A stretch of 64,000 nucleotides of DNA from Strix aluco (GCF_031877795.1 NC_133931.1:23248264-23312263); one strand, 5' to 3'. Positions 23,911-38,480 are shown, counted from the stretch's first letter. The notes: a model not told the origin generated them from the letters alone. Translations and numbers: made by a program.

Positions 23911-26900
23911 TGGGTGTCTAGCACCGGCGTCTCAGTGTGCGTGGCATCCACCCATGCAGGACTTCACATGTGTCTCCTGAAGAACTGTAAAAGCTGGTGG
24001 TTGTTGACAAATAGAGTGAGTCTTTTCTTTTGTTCTGTTTCCCCAGTCCCTTGCTTTTTCTGAGGTTTTCAGATTTCTGCTGCTAAATCCTTGGCCCAAA
24101 TTCTCCTCCTTGAAAGTGATGCAGTACTAAGTTCGTCTAAAGCAAAACTGAAAGAGAAAAGAGAATACATTGCCTAACATTCTTTTTCAGGTTTTCCAAG
24201 AATTATGAACTCCTTTAGGTGCCTCTTTTGATTTCTTTCAATGAAATATTGAATACATTCAGACATTAGGAGTATTTCATTTTGCTCATCTTTCTCCATT
24301 CTTTCCATAGTTACTCACAGTCCCACAAGGATTTATTAATTAAATTCTCTCGGTACAGTGTTATCTCTCTCTGACTAACTCTATTTTCTGTACTGCAGCT
24401 TGTGTACATTGTTGAGAGGAATCAGAGAGAGCAAAGAACCAAATAAAAAGATCCCTCCAGGAATACAGTGTTCGATTATACAAAGAAAACCTGCAGTTTA
24501 GATTGCTCATCCTTATTTCCCAGAGGAGGCCTCAAATGTCTTTGTTCTTTGGCTTTTTCAAAAGAATTTCCTTTTCTGGTAAAATCATTTTACCTGTGAA
24601 CTGCAGGCCAGGCTTTTGGTCACATTTACCTGCTTTTCCATTATCAGATGTTACATATTGTTCTTCCCCATGCTCTGCCTCCAACAAACAGCTTCAGGGT
24701 GTTTTGCAGCACGCACTCCCCATGGCACCAGGACCTTCCACCAGCTCTGGGTTTCCTGGGGGGAGCCTGGCTTCATGCGAACAACATAGTGAGTTCTTTC
24801 ACAAATGATAAAGTGTCATAAATGCATTATTGTTGATAACAGTGATGATGAGATCCCTGGAGAGGCCAGGAAAGGAATGAGCGTGAGGCTCAAAGCCCCC
24901 TCTCATCTCCTGAAGTGCTGTAACCTGTTTTATGGACAAAGAACTTCTGCTCCAAGAGTTGTCAGTCAAAGCCAGATTCCTCGGTGCTAAAGTTACTATA
25001 AATAACAGAATAACTCTTAAAAACATAAATGGGAAGTACAGTAGTATATATAATTCACCAAGTGTTTCCAGCTGTGAGCTCCCTGCCTCCTTGAAGTCCA
25101 CAAGTTTGCATGACTCATAGCCATCACACCTATGTTATATGTGCACGTATATACATGTTTTGATATGTTCAGTATTTTGCTCTTGTCTAAAAATAAAGCT
25201 GTAAAATGGAAGGGGAAAATCCATTTACTCACTTTATGCTGGGAACCTGATATTTACCTCCAGTTTGCCGTCTTCCCAGCTGGCTAGATACTGTATCGTT
25301 TATGTTGGACTTCCTCCAAGATTAATGGCATCATCTGTACAGTTTTAACAGTCTAATCTTGCTAAATCTCTTTGTTTTGAAATTTGATTGTGCCTGATCT
25401 TCATTATTTTAATTGTTTAATGTATTATAATTAATACTCAATTAGATCTAACAGATTCCAACTCAGCCCAATGTATTCACATCTGTCTGCAAGCTGCGGG
25501 AAGCACAAGGCAAACCAGGCTGATTTTATATCGTTTTTTTGGTCCAGAGACCAGGTACTATTTTTGCCACTGACTTATGTTTGACTGCAGGCAAGTCATC
25601 TATCTTTCTGTTTCTCCAAGGGTTTCCAGCTTGCTGTGTTTATAGCCTAACTGGGTCTCAGCACAGGTTGACATCTTTGCACACAAATGTTATTGAAACA
25701 ACAATAAAAACCCACAGCCCATCCCATATGCAGATGCCTTCTAACTGGGACTGACTCCTGTTTATATGGAGCAAGGAACAAAGACCGCAAACACAGAGGC
25801 TTGTAAATATGCATGGTGTTTTGGCGTAAAACATGGAAACCTCCCTTTCCTCCCCACCCACTTCATATCAAGTTCTGGCAAGATTTTGGTACTTCTCAGA
25901 GGACAGACTCTCTGCCTACGTAGAGGGATACCTTTTACTTGCAGTGCATGACACAGCCCCATCGGAGCCATGCCAGTCATCTCCTGAAAATATTGTTGCT
26001 GCAGCGTGCACAGGCCTGACTTCCAGATCCCCTGCACCATCTCTCCACTGGAGCATCTTCATTCTGCCTGAATCCAGGTTGCAGGGAATGGTCTCTCTTT
26101 GCTGAGGTTAAGAGCCAGTTGCTTCTTTTGAAGATGGATCTGGGAGAAGAGCAAGCAGGTATCATGTTTTCCTTTCAAACAGTGAACGAAGTTGCCTACC
26201 TTCTCTTCCCCATCACCTTAACCCAGCACTTCAGTGGGAAGAGCATTCACTGAGGACATCGGGGACCCAGATTCAATTCACTCCTCCACCTGAGAGAAGA
26301 CAAACCCACTTCTTCGGGGCACGCTCTTGCTCTCAGGATCCACAAGGGGACCTTTAGCTCCTGCTAAAAATTCGTCATATTTGTCCAAAAATTAATGACA
26401 GAACATTGATCCTGACAGCAATTGCAGCCTGATGGTCTGCTGGCCAGAGTTCCCAGCCAAGGGCAAGGAGATCTGGTTCTGCTCCGTGTCCTAAGGACTA
26501 CTTCTGTGTCTTATCTGGTGACTATTGCTGTGTAAAATATATAAACTCAGCTTACCTCTCCAAGGAGTATCAGGGTTCCCTAGCACCTTCCTTGCAGCAG
26601 TAAGCAGTATGGTGAAAGACCGAAACCACCCTATAGATAACAAATCAGACCTTGACTTCCTTCATCACAAAAAAAAAAAAGATGGGAAGAAACAAACACG
26701 TGCAGAAACCTGCCATTTTCATCTCCACAAGGAAGCCACTTGTTAATGCCCCCCAACCTGATAAAAGACATTCCCTGCCGGCAGCCAACTGCGCGGGGTC
26801 GCTAACTTGACAGTGAGGAACATATGGTCAAAGGAAGATGCAACAGGTGTGACACGAAAAGAGCCTGTGCACTTGGTCTGGCAAAGATGCCCCCCACTAG

Positions 26901-27143
26901 GTCACAAAACAAGCCCCCACTGGTAGTGCACCTCTCACAAACACTGGGTTTGCAGTATCAATGGTTTTGTGGGCTCAGCAGCCAGCCTTCTCCCAAAGTG
27001 TTTCATTCAGACTAATTAAGACCCTCCTCAAAAAAACCCAAAGAAAAACCGTATCTTACTTAGGAAGCTTGGTATAAAAGAAGCAGAGAAAAGGATCTCT
27101 AGCAAACATGGAGATAGAATTTAGATTTTAAAGCCCTAGGAGC

Positions 27144-27159
27144 AAAAAAAAAAAAAAAA
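27144..27159. repeat. Poly-A run (16 A)
   Basis: Sixteen consecutive A following AGC. There is no recognisable retrocopy immediately upstream, so it may be a simple homopolymer rather than a retroposon tail. Confidence 0.85.
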
Positions 27160-30100
27160 GTGCCTCCTTTATTTTTAAATCCCTTTGAACATTTTCAGAT
27201 CTGTAAAAATACTCAGTTAGAACAACTGTAATCAAAATAATATACTGTGTATTTTTGTAATCTAGTTTGGGAATTCTTTTCCATTCCCAAAACATAACAC
27301 AGGATCGTTTTTTGGTAGAGAAACATTTCTATTTTTGCAATTTATTTTTTCTCTGAAGAAAATGCACTTTTAAATTATGTGCAGGATGGATTCATAAATT
27401 TGAAGCAGTTTGCAGACTGTTAGAGCTGAAAAAATAATTTGAGAGTTTGCAGCGTTCAGTCCAGGTATTCTCGCATCCAGGCCTTTCCGCTGAGACACTC
27501 CTGACAGCTGGGTACAATTCAGCTGATGACTTGCTCTTTGTTATGCTGTCAGCGGAGCTGCCGAGCATTTCTGACTCAGGTGGGCAGAACGCTTCACACC
27601 CCAGTAGCCATGACCACAGACTGGGAGGAACCCAGCGGGAGCTATTGTTGCCAAGGGAGAATTTGTCAGAGCAAGAAGCTCGCTGGGGAGTGCTGGGGAA
27701 GGGAGGAACAGGCCAAAATCACCAGCTAGGCTGGTCTGTGGGAGGAAGATCATGGCGGGGGGTGGGATTTTTGGTTGGTGGCAAAGCACCAAGGCATAGA
27801 AAAGGAGCACTTTAGTGCTGCGTATATCCAAATGAATGTGTTGAAGAGCCCTCTGAACATCCTTTGAGCCGCTATGCCTTATTTACTTGCCTTATTTACT
27901 TGGAGAGGTGATATGCTGGAGATACAAATTGTTCTGTGAATGTTGGAGCGGTGCCAGGGACCGCGTGAGCCAGAGGTAGGACATGCCTAGCAAACTCCCA
28001 AACCTTCGTGGGAGGGGCACACTGCACAAGTGCCAGGAGAGGCTTCATTTACAGCTGAGGCACAAGTATGTCAGCCTAGCTTATTACCCAAGAACCTGCA
28101 AGAAAAGTCTTCCCCAAGTTTGCGTCCAGCTGTTTGAGGGGTAGGTTTGGTATTGCAGATGAAGTGCCTGTGCACCAAGAGCTTAAAAGTTTCATAAGAA
28201 AGAGAACTCCTAACCGTGTTTTCCTCATCACCAGCTATCTGTAGGAGATGGAGAAAACAAATAGTTCGGAGAGCTTCTTGGTCAGTGTAGTATTACCACA
28301 CTGACTCATGGATTTAAGCATGCTCTGTGGAGTTCAGGGCATTTCGAGAACTTCCTGCCTGAACATCAACCATAGCTCTAGTTGGACACTTCCAAATCTC
28401 CACCTTGTCTTATAATCTGCTTACTAACATCCCCCCACACCACGTGCTTTCCAATAGTTGCAGGATGCAGCACAGATCTTTCTATCCTTTAAGACCATCT
28501 ATGGATTTCATCTGCAGTAGTGATTTTTACTGCTTCTTTTTCTTCAGCCAAATTCTGAAACTAGATATGCTTCATACTTCTTTTATTACCATTCTTCCTT
28601 TTTGTTTTCACAGCAGGTGGAACATTTTCTATAGCAGGTTTTTTGAGTTTAGTTTTTGTCCCCAAATCTTGTCCCTCCACCTATTCTATCCTTGGGTAAA
28701 CCATCTTCTCTGAAAATTGGCACTGGAACACATCTTAATCCATGGCCTAGCAAGTCTTCCTGTGCACTGTTGTCTCCATACAACTTTTACATTTGCAGGC
28801 GTGAGCTGTAACCAGCTCTGGTGACAGTTTTTCTGTTAAAGAAGAAGAAAAAAAATGACATTGTAAAATCTGGAGCTGATCAACAAATCTGTTGGTGAAG
28901 CGCCGAGGAACTCACAGCATTCTGAAGTTAGTCTGCTGCTATTATTGCTGCTCGCATGCTGCTTACCATATTACAGAGATCATTTGGTTACAGCCTAGTT
29001 GCACTCTTAATTAGCTGAGCCAGAAGCCTGCCAAGTTTGAAAAAAAAAAGTTTAACTGACAAGTGAGACATTAACTATTGGAGAGATAATAACATCCATA
29101 AACTTGTTAGTCTCCTTCAGCAGTTTCACTTTCTTCTCATCAAAACCCCATTTTCAAGTTCAGTAATAAGAAAAAGAGAATCCAGAAGTTGGGGGGAAAA
29201 AGAGTACCTGTGCTGTGAGACCTTAGGCCTGGAGGTTTTGCTTCAAAAATCTTTCCTTGAGGCTTAGGTTTCAAAGTCTGCCCTAGATAAATGATGAGAA
29301 AGATTGGCTTGGTAACTCTGGCTTGCAAGTGACAGGGTGGGATCTCAGCCCCTTCTTTGGCTAAGGTTTTCTGTACGGCCACAGGCAAATCACGTGGACA
29401 TTTGCCTGAGAGCTTTGTCCCTACAAAGTCTTATCCCACATGACTGGGTGTAGGTGTCAATTTGCTGTTGACCTTTAAACAACTGTAAAACTGTAACTTG
29501 GCCACATTGCAAGCACTCCCACTAATTTTATACTTCCTGGGGCTTATCTATTATGCAAAACCTGACAGGTTTCACAAGCTGGGAAGTTGTGCAGAAGAGC
29601 AGCTTTTATCACAGCCCAGTACTATGCATGTGTCTATTCTTTGTTTTGACATCCGCTCAATTGTGTCCTGTTTAGATAATTGACCAGAGAAGAACTACAA
29701 AAACTTTCCATGCTAGATAAGGTATCCATCTTGAGGAAGAACCTGACAGAAAAGACAAAAAGGATACAAGGCATTTTTCTTTGTTTCCCAGGCTAAGCCA
29801 ATTTGTAAAATAAACAACCCTCACACAATTTTTTAGAGTAATACAGACCCTGTGGGACAGTTGTAAGCCTCCATACCTTATAGAAATATTCTAAAATTAT
29901 CCATTGGGTTGGATATAATATTTGAAATGTATGTATAGATTAAAAAATAATAATTTGCTTAATTCTAGTTAGCTTCTTTTAAACTAGATTCATGAGTCTC
30001 ACCACATAACAGCTGGTAGCTGGCAGGGGGGCTCAATAAGAATACACAAATGTTTGATGAGTATAAATATCAAAGCAGGAGATACTCCAGTCAGGATGGA

Positions 30101-33100
30101 AAAGGGTCAGTACCAATTAGTTTTGTTAAAGCTATTGACATGAGCACATCCTAACAGGCTGGTTGAACTCTTTGGATGAAGAAACAGCCATTAACTGGCT
30201 CCCACCAGGGTATATCTGAGACCTCATTACTAAATCAGACAGAATTCTTAGGCTGGTTAAGTTACAGGAACTGATGCTGAGCCAGAAGAGCAAGGGGAAT
30301 ACAAAGATAGTCATAGGCTCCAGAGATTCTTGGGAGGAAACAAGGTGTTCAGGGTGGGAAGGAGGAAGAAGGGGCAGGGCAAGAGAATCGAGTTGCTCTG
30401 CAAAAAATAAAACAAACAAGGCAGGGTTTGATTGATTGTTCTCATGGAGTTGTGTTCTTTGTCTCCTAAAGTCTTCTCTGCTAACAACCTCAGGTTCTCT
30501 TCCAAAACCCACTCTCCATATAGGGCACATGCTATGCTCAATCAAAAATCTTTGAGCGTACTCAGGCAGGCTGGCAGCTCTCAACCGCTATATAAAGGCT
30601 GGCTTCCACCTGCCTTTTCCACAGCACAGGCATTTAATTACGTGCTTTGTCCTCTGTACAGCTGCAGTTTTTCACAGACCTTATTTATCTTGAGATTTCA
30701 GCTCATCTTTCAAATTTGGTTGAAATTGGGTCCCAAAGTTTTTAAGGGGAATTGCTGAATGTACAGAGAGATAAACAACACAATCTCATAAACCTCATTT
30801 CAAAGACAACCAGGCTAAAAAATGCCAGTTTTTAATTTCTGATCCTGTTCATGCCAAATGTTGTCTAACATTTCAGCAGCAATCTGTGGCCCTGAGAGCC
30901 TCTTTCAATATCCTATCAAGAATATAAAGTAAATTGTGATAAATGTAGTCAGTATAAAATAAAATTAGTTGAAATTGGTTGCTGGGATGCAAAACTGAAC
31001 TTGACAGGCAGTTGTGAGGAAACTTGCAAGAAAATGCTTATGTATTTCTTTGGAGCTTAGCAGCCTGGAGCTGTCAAGATGGTTTTGCACATGCTCAGCA
31101 GCAAAAACAAGGGAACTGAGCGATTTTACCAGTGGAAAACGTAAGTTCCTACTGTATTAAGCAAACCTTCAAGATTAGAAATGCTATTAATGTCTGTAAC
31201 TTGAATAAAGTTACTTGAATATGTATTTGGGGGCCTAAGTTGCCCTTGTAAATCTACATCTTGAATTTCTTTAGTAGCCTGTTCTGATCATTTTGCCAAG
31301 TGCTTGTGAAAATCTAAATAAAATATATTAGTAAGTTCTCCTTCATCCATACCTCTATCGAACCATTCAGATACCAGTAAGAGATGAATGAGATTTTTCT
31401 ACTCTAGAAATTGTCATTTCTTAGAACACCTCATAAAATGACCTTTGAGGTGCTGTGTAATTCCATTTTTAACTCCAAATTATCATCTACACAATTCACT
31501 GTACTAATAATTCCTTGGATTACCTTATCAAAATACAGGTTCAATACATTACCCATTGATCCTTCTAATGACAAATGTTTATAGTGAGAGGTTGCATGTG
31601 TCCTATAGCAGCTATGCTATTTTGTTTTTGAGGTCCTCCAGAAATCCTCAGGGCATACCCTATGAGACTGGAGACTTGCACCTTAGCATTTTTTCTCACG
31701 CCTTCAACTCTAACAGCTATGGTATATTTCTAAATAATGTAAAGAAAATAAATAATTTATCATTTAAAAAATAAGCAACAAACTCAGGATAAATGCATAC
31801 AAGACAAGAAGCTCTGAAACTAAGTGCAGAACTGATTTGAAACAAGACATTATGGAGCCTTTTTCCTGACAATCAACATTAAAATAACATTAGCTAGTAA
31901 GTGCAAATAAATAAAAAATAAGTCCAAAAATAAATCAAAGTAGGTATAATAGAATGATGTTAGTCTCAAGTTTGCTTCAAGACATCCTGTCTCTTCTGGT
32001 AACACTTTTTAAGTATTATTTTGCTCACTCAAGAGCAGTTACACATAACGGAAATTAATACAAGCTAAAAAGAGTTCCAAGTTCCCAAATCCCAATGGCT
32101 ATTGTTTGCAAAAAGAAAACAACTGTTTTCATCTGTAAACCAACAGAATTACTCTGGATTCAGTAATTCAGGGTGTAATTCAGTCCTGTGTGGAGGCTCG
32201 GGATAAGACAGATGCACAGTTAATTTATCACCACCATATTAAATTCGCTCAAAGTCATACTTCCAGCCCTGGAGGACCCACGTTCAGTCAGTGCTCCCAG
32301 TGGAGCAGGTGGCCAACTGCCTTCACCCATCCCAGGGCAAAGCACCCCTGTTCTGGCACCATCCATCTTGCTTCCTGTAGGGATAAATGGAGAAGAAAAC
32401 ATATGCAATACGCTCTTTTAGTATATCTGTGGAAGACACACAAATACCTCAGCATTGGGCAATCAGTTAGGAATGAGAATATAATAAAATCATAATATAT
32501 AAACCGTATACATTCCACTTCCAGGCCTCTGTCTAGCCAACTGTTTTCAAACACTCATGTTAAATTTCCTTTTTGCTGCTGATGTTGGGGATATTTCATT
32601 TGATTTCTTCACAGTTCTGATGACTGCAGCAGCATCCCTAAAACACCCCTTAGCTGCATCTCAAAATAGTCTGATTAATCAACCTTATTCAAGAGTGATG
32701 AACTTTGTTCTTCCGTGCAGCTTTTGATTTTGCATCTAATATTGTAAAATCAACTCAGGTACAGAAACAAACTTCCCTGGGAAAGTGGATACACCCAAAG
32801 CAATGCCAAGGTGCCTGTTTTCAAAATGAACTCCCAGCAATTAAAGAATTTACACACTTTTACATTCAATATGTCACTAACGCACTTGAATGCTACAATG
32901 AAAGGAACCAAATTAGATCCATATATGGACCTATACATACACGACAGCCTCACCACCCAGAACTCTCAAACCCTCCTTCCAGTTAACTGGTTACTGAAAC
33001 TTATTGCAGCCCCTCAAGTGCGGCCAGGTCCTGATGTTTTCCCCCATCTCATAAACTAAATGTCAGAAATTTAATTCTTTAGATTAAATTCAGCTGTTAG

Positions 33101-36100
33101 TGACCCCTGTGCAAACTTAAAGTCTTTCATACCTTTCAGGAGCTTTTTCTAAACAAGGAAGAACAGCATCTAGCTTCCTTTCTCAGAAAGGTCAGTAGGA
33201 AGTAAAGAGCAGTGCTGATTTATTTTCATCATTCGGTGACAAGTTCTGTGAAGGAAGTTGCCATTTTACATTACTTTTTTTCAGAATCAGGTAATGTGAT
33301 AAGTTACGATTCATTACTTCTATGCCATTTATTTGGTGGGTATCCTGACATTCTTCCTGGATACTTGTCACTTCGGTGACAAGATGCTTGCAAACATTTA
33401 AAATTATTTTGGTGAAAATGACCTTTGCATTTTACTGACAGTTGAATCTGAGGAATCATCCCTGGGGACACTTCCAACCATGCACTAACTCTCTACTTTA
33501 TATACTTAAACCAGTCCATACACAAAATCATTTGAGGATTTTAATCCAAGGTACAGGATTATTTATGCAGGACTCAATGGTACTTTGATTCCTCAGTGAA
33601 ATGTGTAATTTTTTATCAAACAGATCATGGAAAGACAGGTGAGGAGGTTAGAGAAGGTTCTGAGGACGAGGCAGAGAGCAAGGCCATGTGAGATCCAGCA
33701 GCTCTAACTACTTTCCACCCACTGATGGAAAACATCAGCCTTATCCACAATATATATGTTTTATCACTGGCACCTGACAGAGAGTCAGAATCTGACTCAC
33801 TTTAGACCACTGGGGGTAAAAAAAAAGGAAAAGTCAAGTCTAAAATGCATCCAAGGTCTCTCAGTTGGGTCAACCTACGAGAGTGTCCTGAGGAGGAAGG
33901 GTATCAGTTGATCCAAAAGCACAATCAGACTACAAAGGAGAGGAATGAAAGATCTAATTTCCTTGTGCAAAGCTTGAAGTTTGGCTTGTAAATCACAGGT
34001 TGTGGCCAAGGAAAGAAATAAAGATAGCTAGGACATATTCATAAAAATGTTAATAATGTTTTATTCCAGGAAGGTGGTAATACTCTGATGATCTTGCTCT
34101 TGCTAAGTGGGGAGCAAGAAGCTCAAAGCCCTGCAGCAGCACACAAAGGCTGTGTAAGAATACACCTGTATACAGTATAATCATGTAGCCTGAGAATCAG
34201 CACAGAAAGGTAGGTAACAAAGTCACAAGTCAGGATTTTGAGCAAACAGCTTTCGGAAAAGTAGCTCCTGACAGCAGGAGAGCACACGACAGAGCTGCCA
34301 ACTCTTCTTTTTTTCCCCTGCAGGCTGCAGATTTGCAGAATCATCTCCTGGTCTCCAGAGGAATGCCCTTTGCTAGGCTGCCTTTTCTCATTTTCCTGTT
34401 CCCAGGAAAAAAAAAACCAACAGTCAATCAGAACATCTCCATTTTCTAGCAGCAGTCTGGTTAGCACCAAGACTAACTACCACTGCACCTTCCAGTCCTG
34501 GCAGCATTCGATGACTTTTAAGAGCTATTCCTATGGACTTCCTGGACTGCCTTCCCTGGCCTGTGTGAGGGTAACCCCCCAGAAACCCTGCCGTCCCCTG
34601 CTAGGGTGTGGATAATCCTGCCTTGCCACCCATCCACTTTTAATTAAACATGGTTAAGCACAGGGAAGAATAACTAAGGGCTTATGGGAGAAAGGATGGG
34701 AGGGAAGAAGAAAGAACTAAATGCTGTGTTAGAAACTAAAAGATACCTAGGGTCATTTTCTCCCCCTCCCCCTCCATTTCTTCCTCTCATATAAGAAAGT
34801 AAAGTAAGAATGACTGTAAATAAACACACATGTATGTACTTTTGTATGCAAATGTGTCTAACTCTACAAATGAGTTTTTGCTCCTAGCTGCCGACAAGGA
34901 CTCCTGACAGTCTGAGATAGTGAAAGTGCAAGTCATCGAACAAAAAGCTGTGTGGAGAACAGCAGAGAAAATGCATTTGAAGAAAAGGGAAACTGCTTAA
35001 AGCCTATCTTTTTAAGAGACAAAGTTCCCTGGTCAAAACTGCAATAAGCAGGACAAAATAAAACATTTCACACTGGGGGAAAAGTGCAGGAAATATAAGA
35101 ATAGAAGACAGCAGGAGAGTATCTGTTCAAGAGACAGCATATGCAAAGGTGAGTAATGTCTAATTCCTTGGATCTGTTTCAAATGGCAGCGTTCATGAAA
35201 TCCAGAGGAGTGGAACTGGTGTTTGGCAAAAATAGCCCACTTAAAGGGGAATGAGTGCAGCATCTATTGACATATGGGGCTGTTAGCAAACAAAAAACTA
35301 TGGTTAGTGTCAATTAGGGTTGTTGCAGGAGACGTTCTATTCACTCCAAAACCAGAAATAATGGAAAGGACTGAATGGAAAGGCTGATGTTTTCTTTCCA
35401 CAAATCTATTAACACTGCCTACAGTATTGCAGCCTCCTTCACAAGGGGTTCCCCTGTATTTCCCGGAGATATCAAAAAGCAATACATACCTGTGCTTCAT
35501 CTAACGTATGCTCCAGTCTGGATTCTTTATGCACTTTTAAGGATTATTATTTTTCCTGTATCAGTTAATTTTTCATCATGTTACCACAAAATATTCAAGT
35601 ACCTCTGAAAACGTATAGTCTACATTTGGGTGGCTGCCATTTCAATGAGACTTTTCTGCAAAATAAAGGTTTAAAGCTTATGTTAAAAATGAACTCTGTA
35701 ACATAACTTGAAGCAAGTTGCAGCAAATGCTGTGCCATCATACCATCTGTGTTCAAGCACAGCTCTCAAGCTCTCCTCCTATTGCTTCCCAAAGTGGAAA
35801 ATAATGGTAAAAAATAAAAACAGATAAGATGAAGAAGCACTGTGTATTGGAATACATTATGAACCTGAGCCTTACGATGCTTGTTTCAAAAATGAACTCC
35901 TCTGTATCTGTATGCCCCAACAAAGCATCACTAGGGAAGTAAAAAGGAATGTTATATTCTTCTTCACATTTAAATTAAGCAACGGTGATGTTCTCACCTG
36001 ACACAGCTAGTAAATTCTGGTGAGCTTTGCTCTACTTGATATTGCCCACTTTGCTTTTTTTTAGCTCTCTTCACAAGCGTTCCAACAATATTCCACCGGA

Positions 36101-37952
36101 ACGTGAGAGAAATTCATTAAACCTTGGAGTAAATGGAAGACACTAGAACTGGTAAGAAATAAAAAATAAAAAAAAACCCAAACCACTGTTAAATTAATGT
36201 CTAAGATAACAGAAGTTGCTGGACAAAACTTACACAGAGAAAAATGTACGTTATTACAAACCCCAACATACATCTTAGGTCATGAGAAAGGGTAGTAAGA
36301 GATCCATAAACAAACCCTATAGGTAAAATGCCACCACAGAAAACCTAACTGTTCTTTATATGATACAATTTTAAGGGTAAATGAAAAAAAGCCCTATTCT
36401 GAAAAAGTCAGCTGTGTCACATGGAGCTTAAAACAGCACCTTTCTGATATTCAGTCAGAACACAGGATTGTTGTTTTGAAGATTTAGAAATAAAACCCCC
36501 ATTGTGGTCACTTTACCGCACTCTCAGGTCTACAGGCACTTCATCACTGCAGGGCGGAAGGAAGACAAGGAACATGCTGAGAAGCTGCCCTAGAAGTGCC
36601 TGGAAAAGACAGAGAGGCATGCAGGCAAGGCTAGGAGGCATGAGGGAGAAGGCAGCGCATCTGCAGGAGAACCTGTTGACGCTGTTTTCTCCGGTACCGT
36701 CCCGACAAGTCACTTGTGTCAAGAACACAAATACATTCATAACTTCCTCTTGCTTTCCGAGAAGCAAGCGCCCCACTCTTCCTATGCTATTCCCACATAC
36801 TGCCCTACCAACAGATTTTCATGACCTTGACTACACAAATACGTGTCCATCCTGCACTGCGGCTATTTCTGTGTAAGTTGTTTTGAACGGTTGGTCAAGC
36901 AAGTGTTGGTGATCCGAGCAGGAGTTGCTCAGAAAGCTGCTGCCGCTTGACTTCCAGTTACAGTTCCACAGCTGGGATACAGTAACTGACCACCTGACCA
37001 GAGCCTGAGGTTTTATCTGAGACCTTGCATTGAAAAGGAGTAGGGCAGGAGGGCTCACCAGGGTCTCCCACAGGACAAGAGCATGCCCGTGGGAGGAAAC
37101 GTCCCTCTCCCACTGGAGGTGCTCCTGTTCCATGGCATTGCCAGATACAATGAGTCTGTAAATCACCCAACCCCCTCTATCCTACCTGACCCTTTTCAAA
37201 AAACGTATTGAGATGCTTTCTCCATCTTATTATTCTCCATTTTATTTCTAATTCTGCGAGATAGCGCTGATCCCAGAGCCCAGAAGGCAGCATACAGGTC
37301 AGGACACTGTGTACTTGACAGAGGAATTCAAGCTGGGGCACGCTGTTCAAAAAGGGGACAAATGAATGCAGGCTTTGCACACCTTTGGGAAACACTCTTT
37401 TTTCACAAAAAGCGTTTCTAACAACAGCTATGTTTATTATTTTAATACTCTTCCCACTCCTGTCAGCACGTTCTCGGCACCGTTTGCGTGGTGCTGGCCG
37501 AAACGCCCGTTCGCCTTTCCAAGGGAGAGGCTCTCCAAGGGCCGCCCCGCACCTGCAGAGCCCGGCCCGCACGTCCACCCGTCCACCCGCCGGTCCCGGG
37601 CAGGGTCTCCCAGGGCCCAGCCACCGCTGCCGGGGCTATTGCCCGGGCTCCGCCCGCTGCCCGCTCCCGGGTCCTTCCCTCCCCACCCGCCACCTCCTTC
37701 CCGCTCCCGCGCCGGGGTCAGGGTCCTGTGCGCGGTCCGAGGCCTCGCAGGGCACGCGCCGGCCGTCGCGCCGGCCCCTCGGCGCCGCCGGAGCTCACCC
37801 GCCAGCCCGGCCCCCGCCGCAGGCACCCCTCGGTGCGGCCCTGCGATGGGAACGGGGCGGGACGCTCCGCCAGGCCCCGCGGGGGCCCGACACGGCGGGT
37901 TAACTGGAAAAACTCGGCCCTCGTGGCAGGAGAGGTTGCCGGGGTCCATGGA

Positions 37953-37965
37953 GGGGGGGGGGGGG
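37953..37965. repeat. Run of 13 G
   Basis: Homopolymer of thirteen G inside the CpG island. Such runs are prone to length change and sequencing error, so the exact count should be treated with caution. Confidence 0.85.
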
Positions 37966-38284
37966 TGACGCCCCCACACAACCCACGGCCGCACTAAGTG
38001 GCGCCGCCCCCGCCCCGTTTCCACACGGCGCCCCGTGCCGCAGGCGCGGGAACGGCTCCGCCACCGCCGATCGCCTCAGCCGACCGGCGGCGGAAGCAGG
38101 GGAGGGTGACGGGGACTCCCCGCCGGGCGGCGGCCGGAGCGGGCCGGGCCGGGCGGGGCGGCTGGCGGCGTGTCAGAGGCCAGGGCTGAGGGGGCGGGAC
38201 GTCGCCTCGCCCCGGCCGGGCCCGGCCCTGCCCTGCGGCAGCCCTGCAGCGCGGACCGGCTCGGCTCCGCAGTTCGGGGAAGGC

Positions 38285-38318
38285 GGGGGGGGAGGGGGGG
38301 GGGGAGGGGGAGGGGAGA
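38285..38318 (+). repeat. G-run cluster with quadruplex potential
   Basis: Five G runs of four to nine or more bases separated by single A bases, ending in GGGGAGAGG. The pattern fits the G3+N1-7 rule for intramolecular quadruplexes. It lies about 155-190 bp upstream of the CRE of the presumed YWHAZ core promoter. Confidence 0.7.
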
Positions 38319-38472
38319 GGCGCGCGCCCGCGGGCGGGGCCGCCGGTTCGGGGCGTGTCCCGCGGCCCGCGCGCCGCCGGCGCCCGCGGCGGTTGGCGAG
38401 GCCTCCGCCCTGTGGCGCGCCGGGGGAGGTGCGGGCTCGTGCTCGCGCCTTCGCCGTTGCCATGGCGCCGCT

Positions 38473-38480
38473 TGACGTCA
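38473..38480. promoter_or_regulatory. Full palindromic CRE (TGACGTCA)
   Basis: A perfect eight-base cAMP-response element inside the CpG island, about 160 bp upstream of the first-exon splice donor. It is the consensus site of the CREB/ATF family. The placement, about 35 bp upstream of an inverted CCAAT box, is typical of a proximal promoter. That YWHAZ responds to cAMP through this site is inference. Confidence 0.75.

Larger units (their letters stand above)
21109..37460. other. Upstream intergenic stretch with no supported gene
   Basis: About 16 kb of AT-rich DNA between the ATTCT array and the CpG island. No frame resembles a known protein; the longest (150 codons, minus, 30132-30584) shows no domain. 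Notable contents are a TATA-like box with a short downstream ORF at 23737-23910, TAAT-rich blocks at 25381-25450 and 28861-29040, a 16-base A run at 27144-27159 and a second strong TATA-like sequence near 30588. From memory, mammalian YWHAZ is also preceded by a long interval before its next upstream gene, consistent with this emptiness. Confidence 0.55.

Noticed and set aside
30132-30584. A 150-codon minus-strand frame next to a TATA-like box near 30588
   Set aside because: The TATA-like sequence faces the plus strand with no nearby ATG, and the frame has no recognisable domain.
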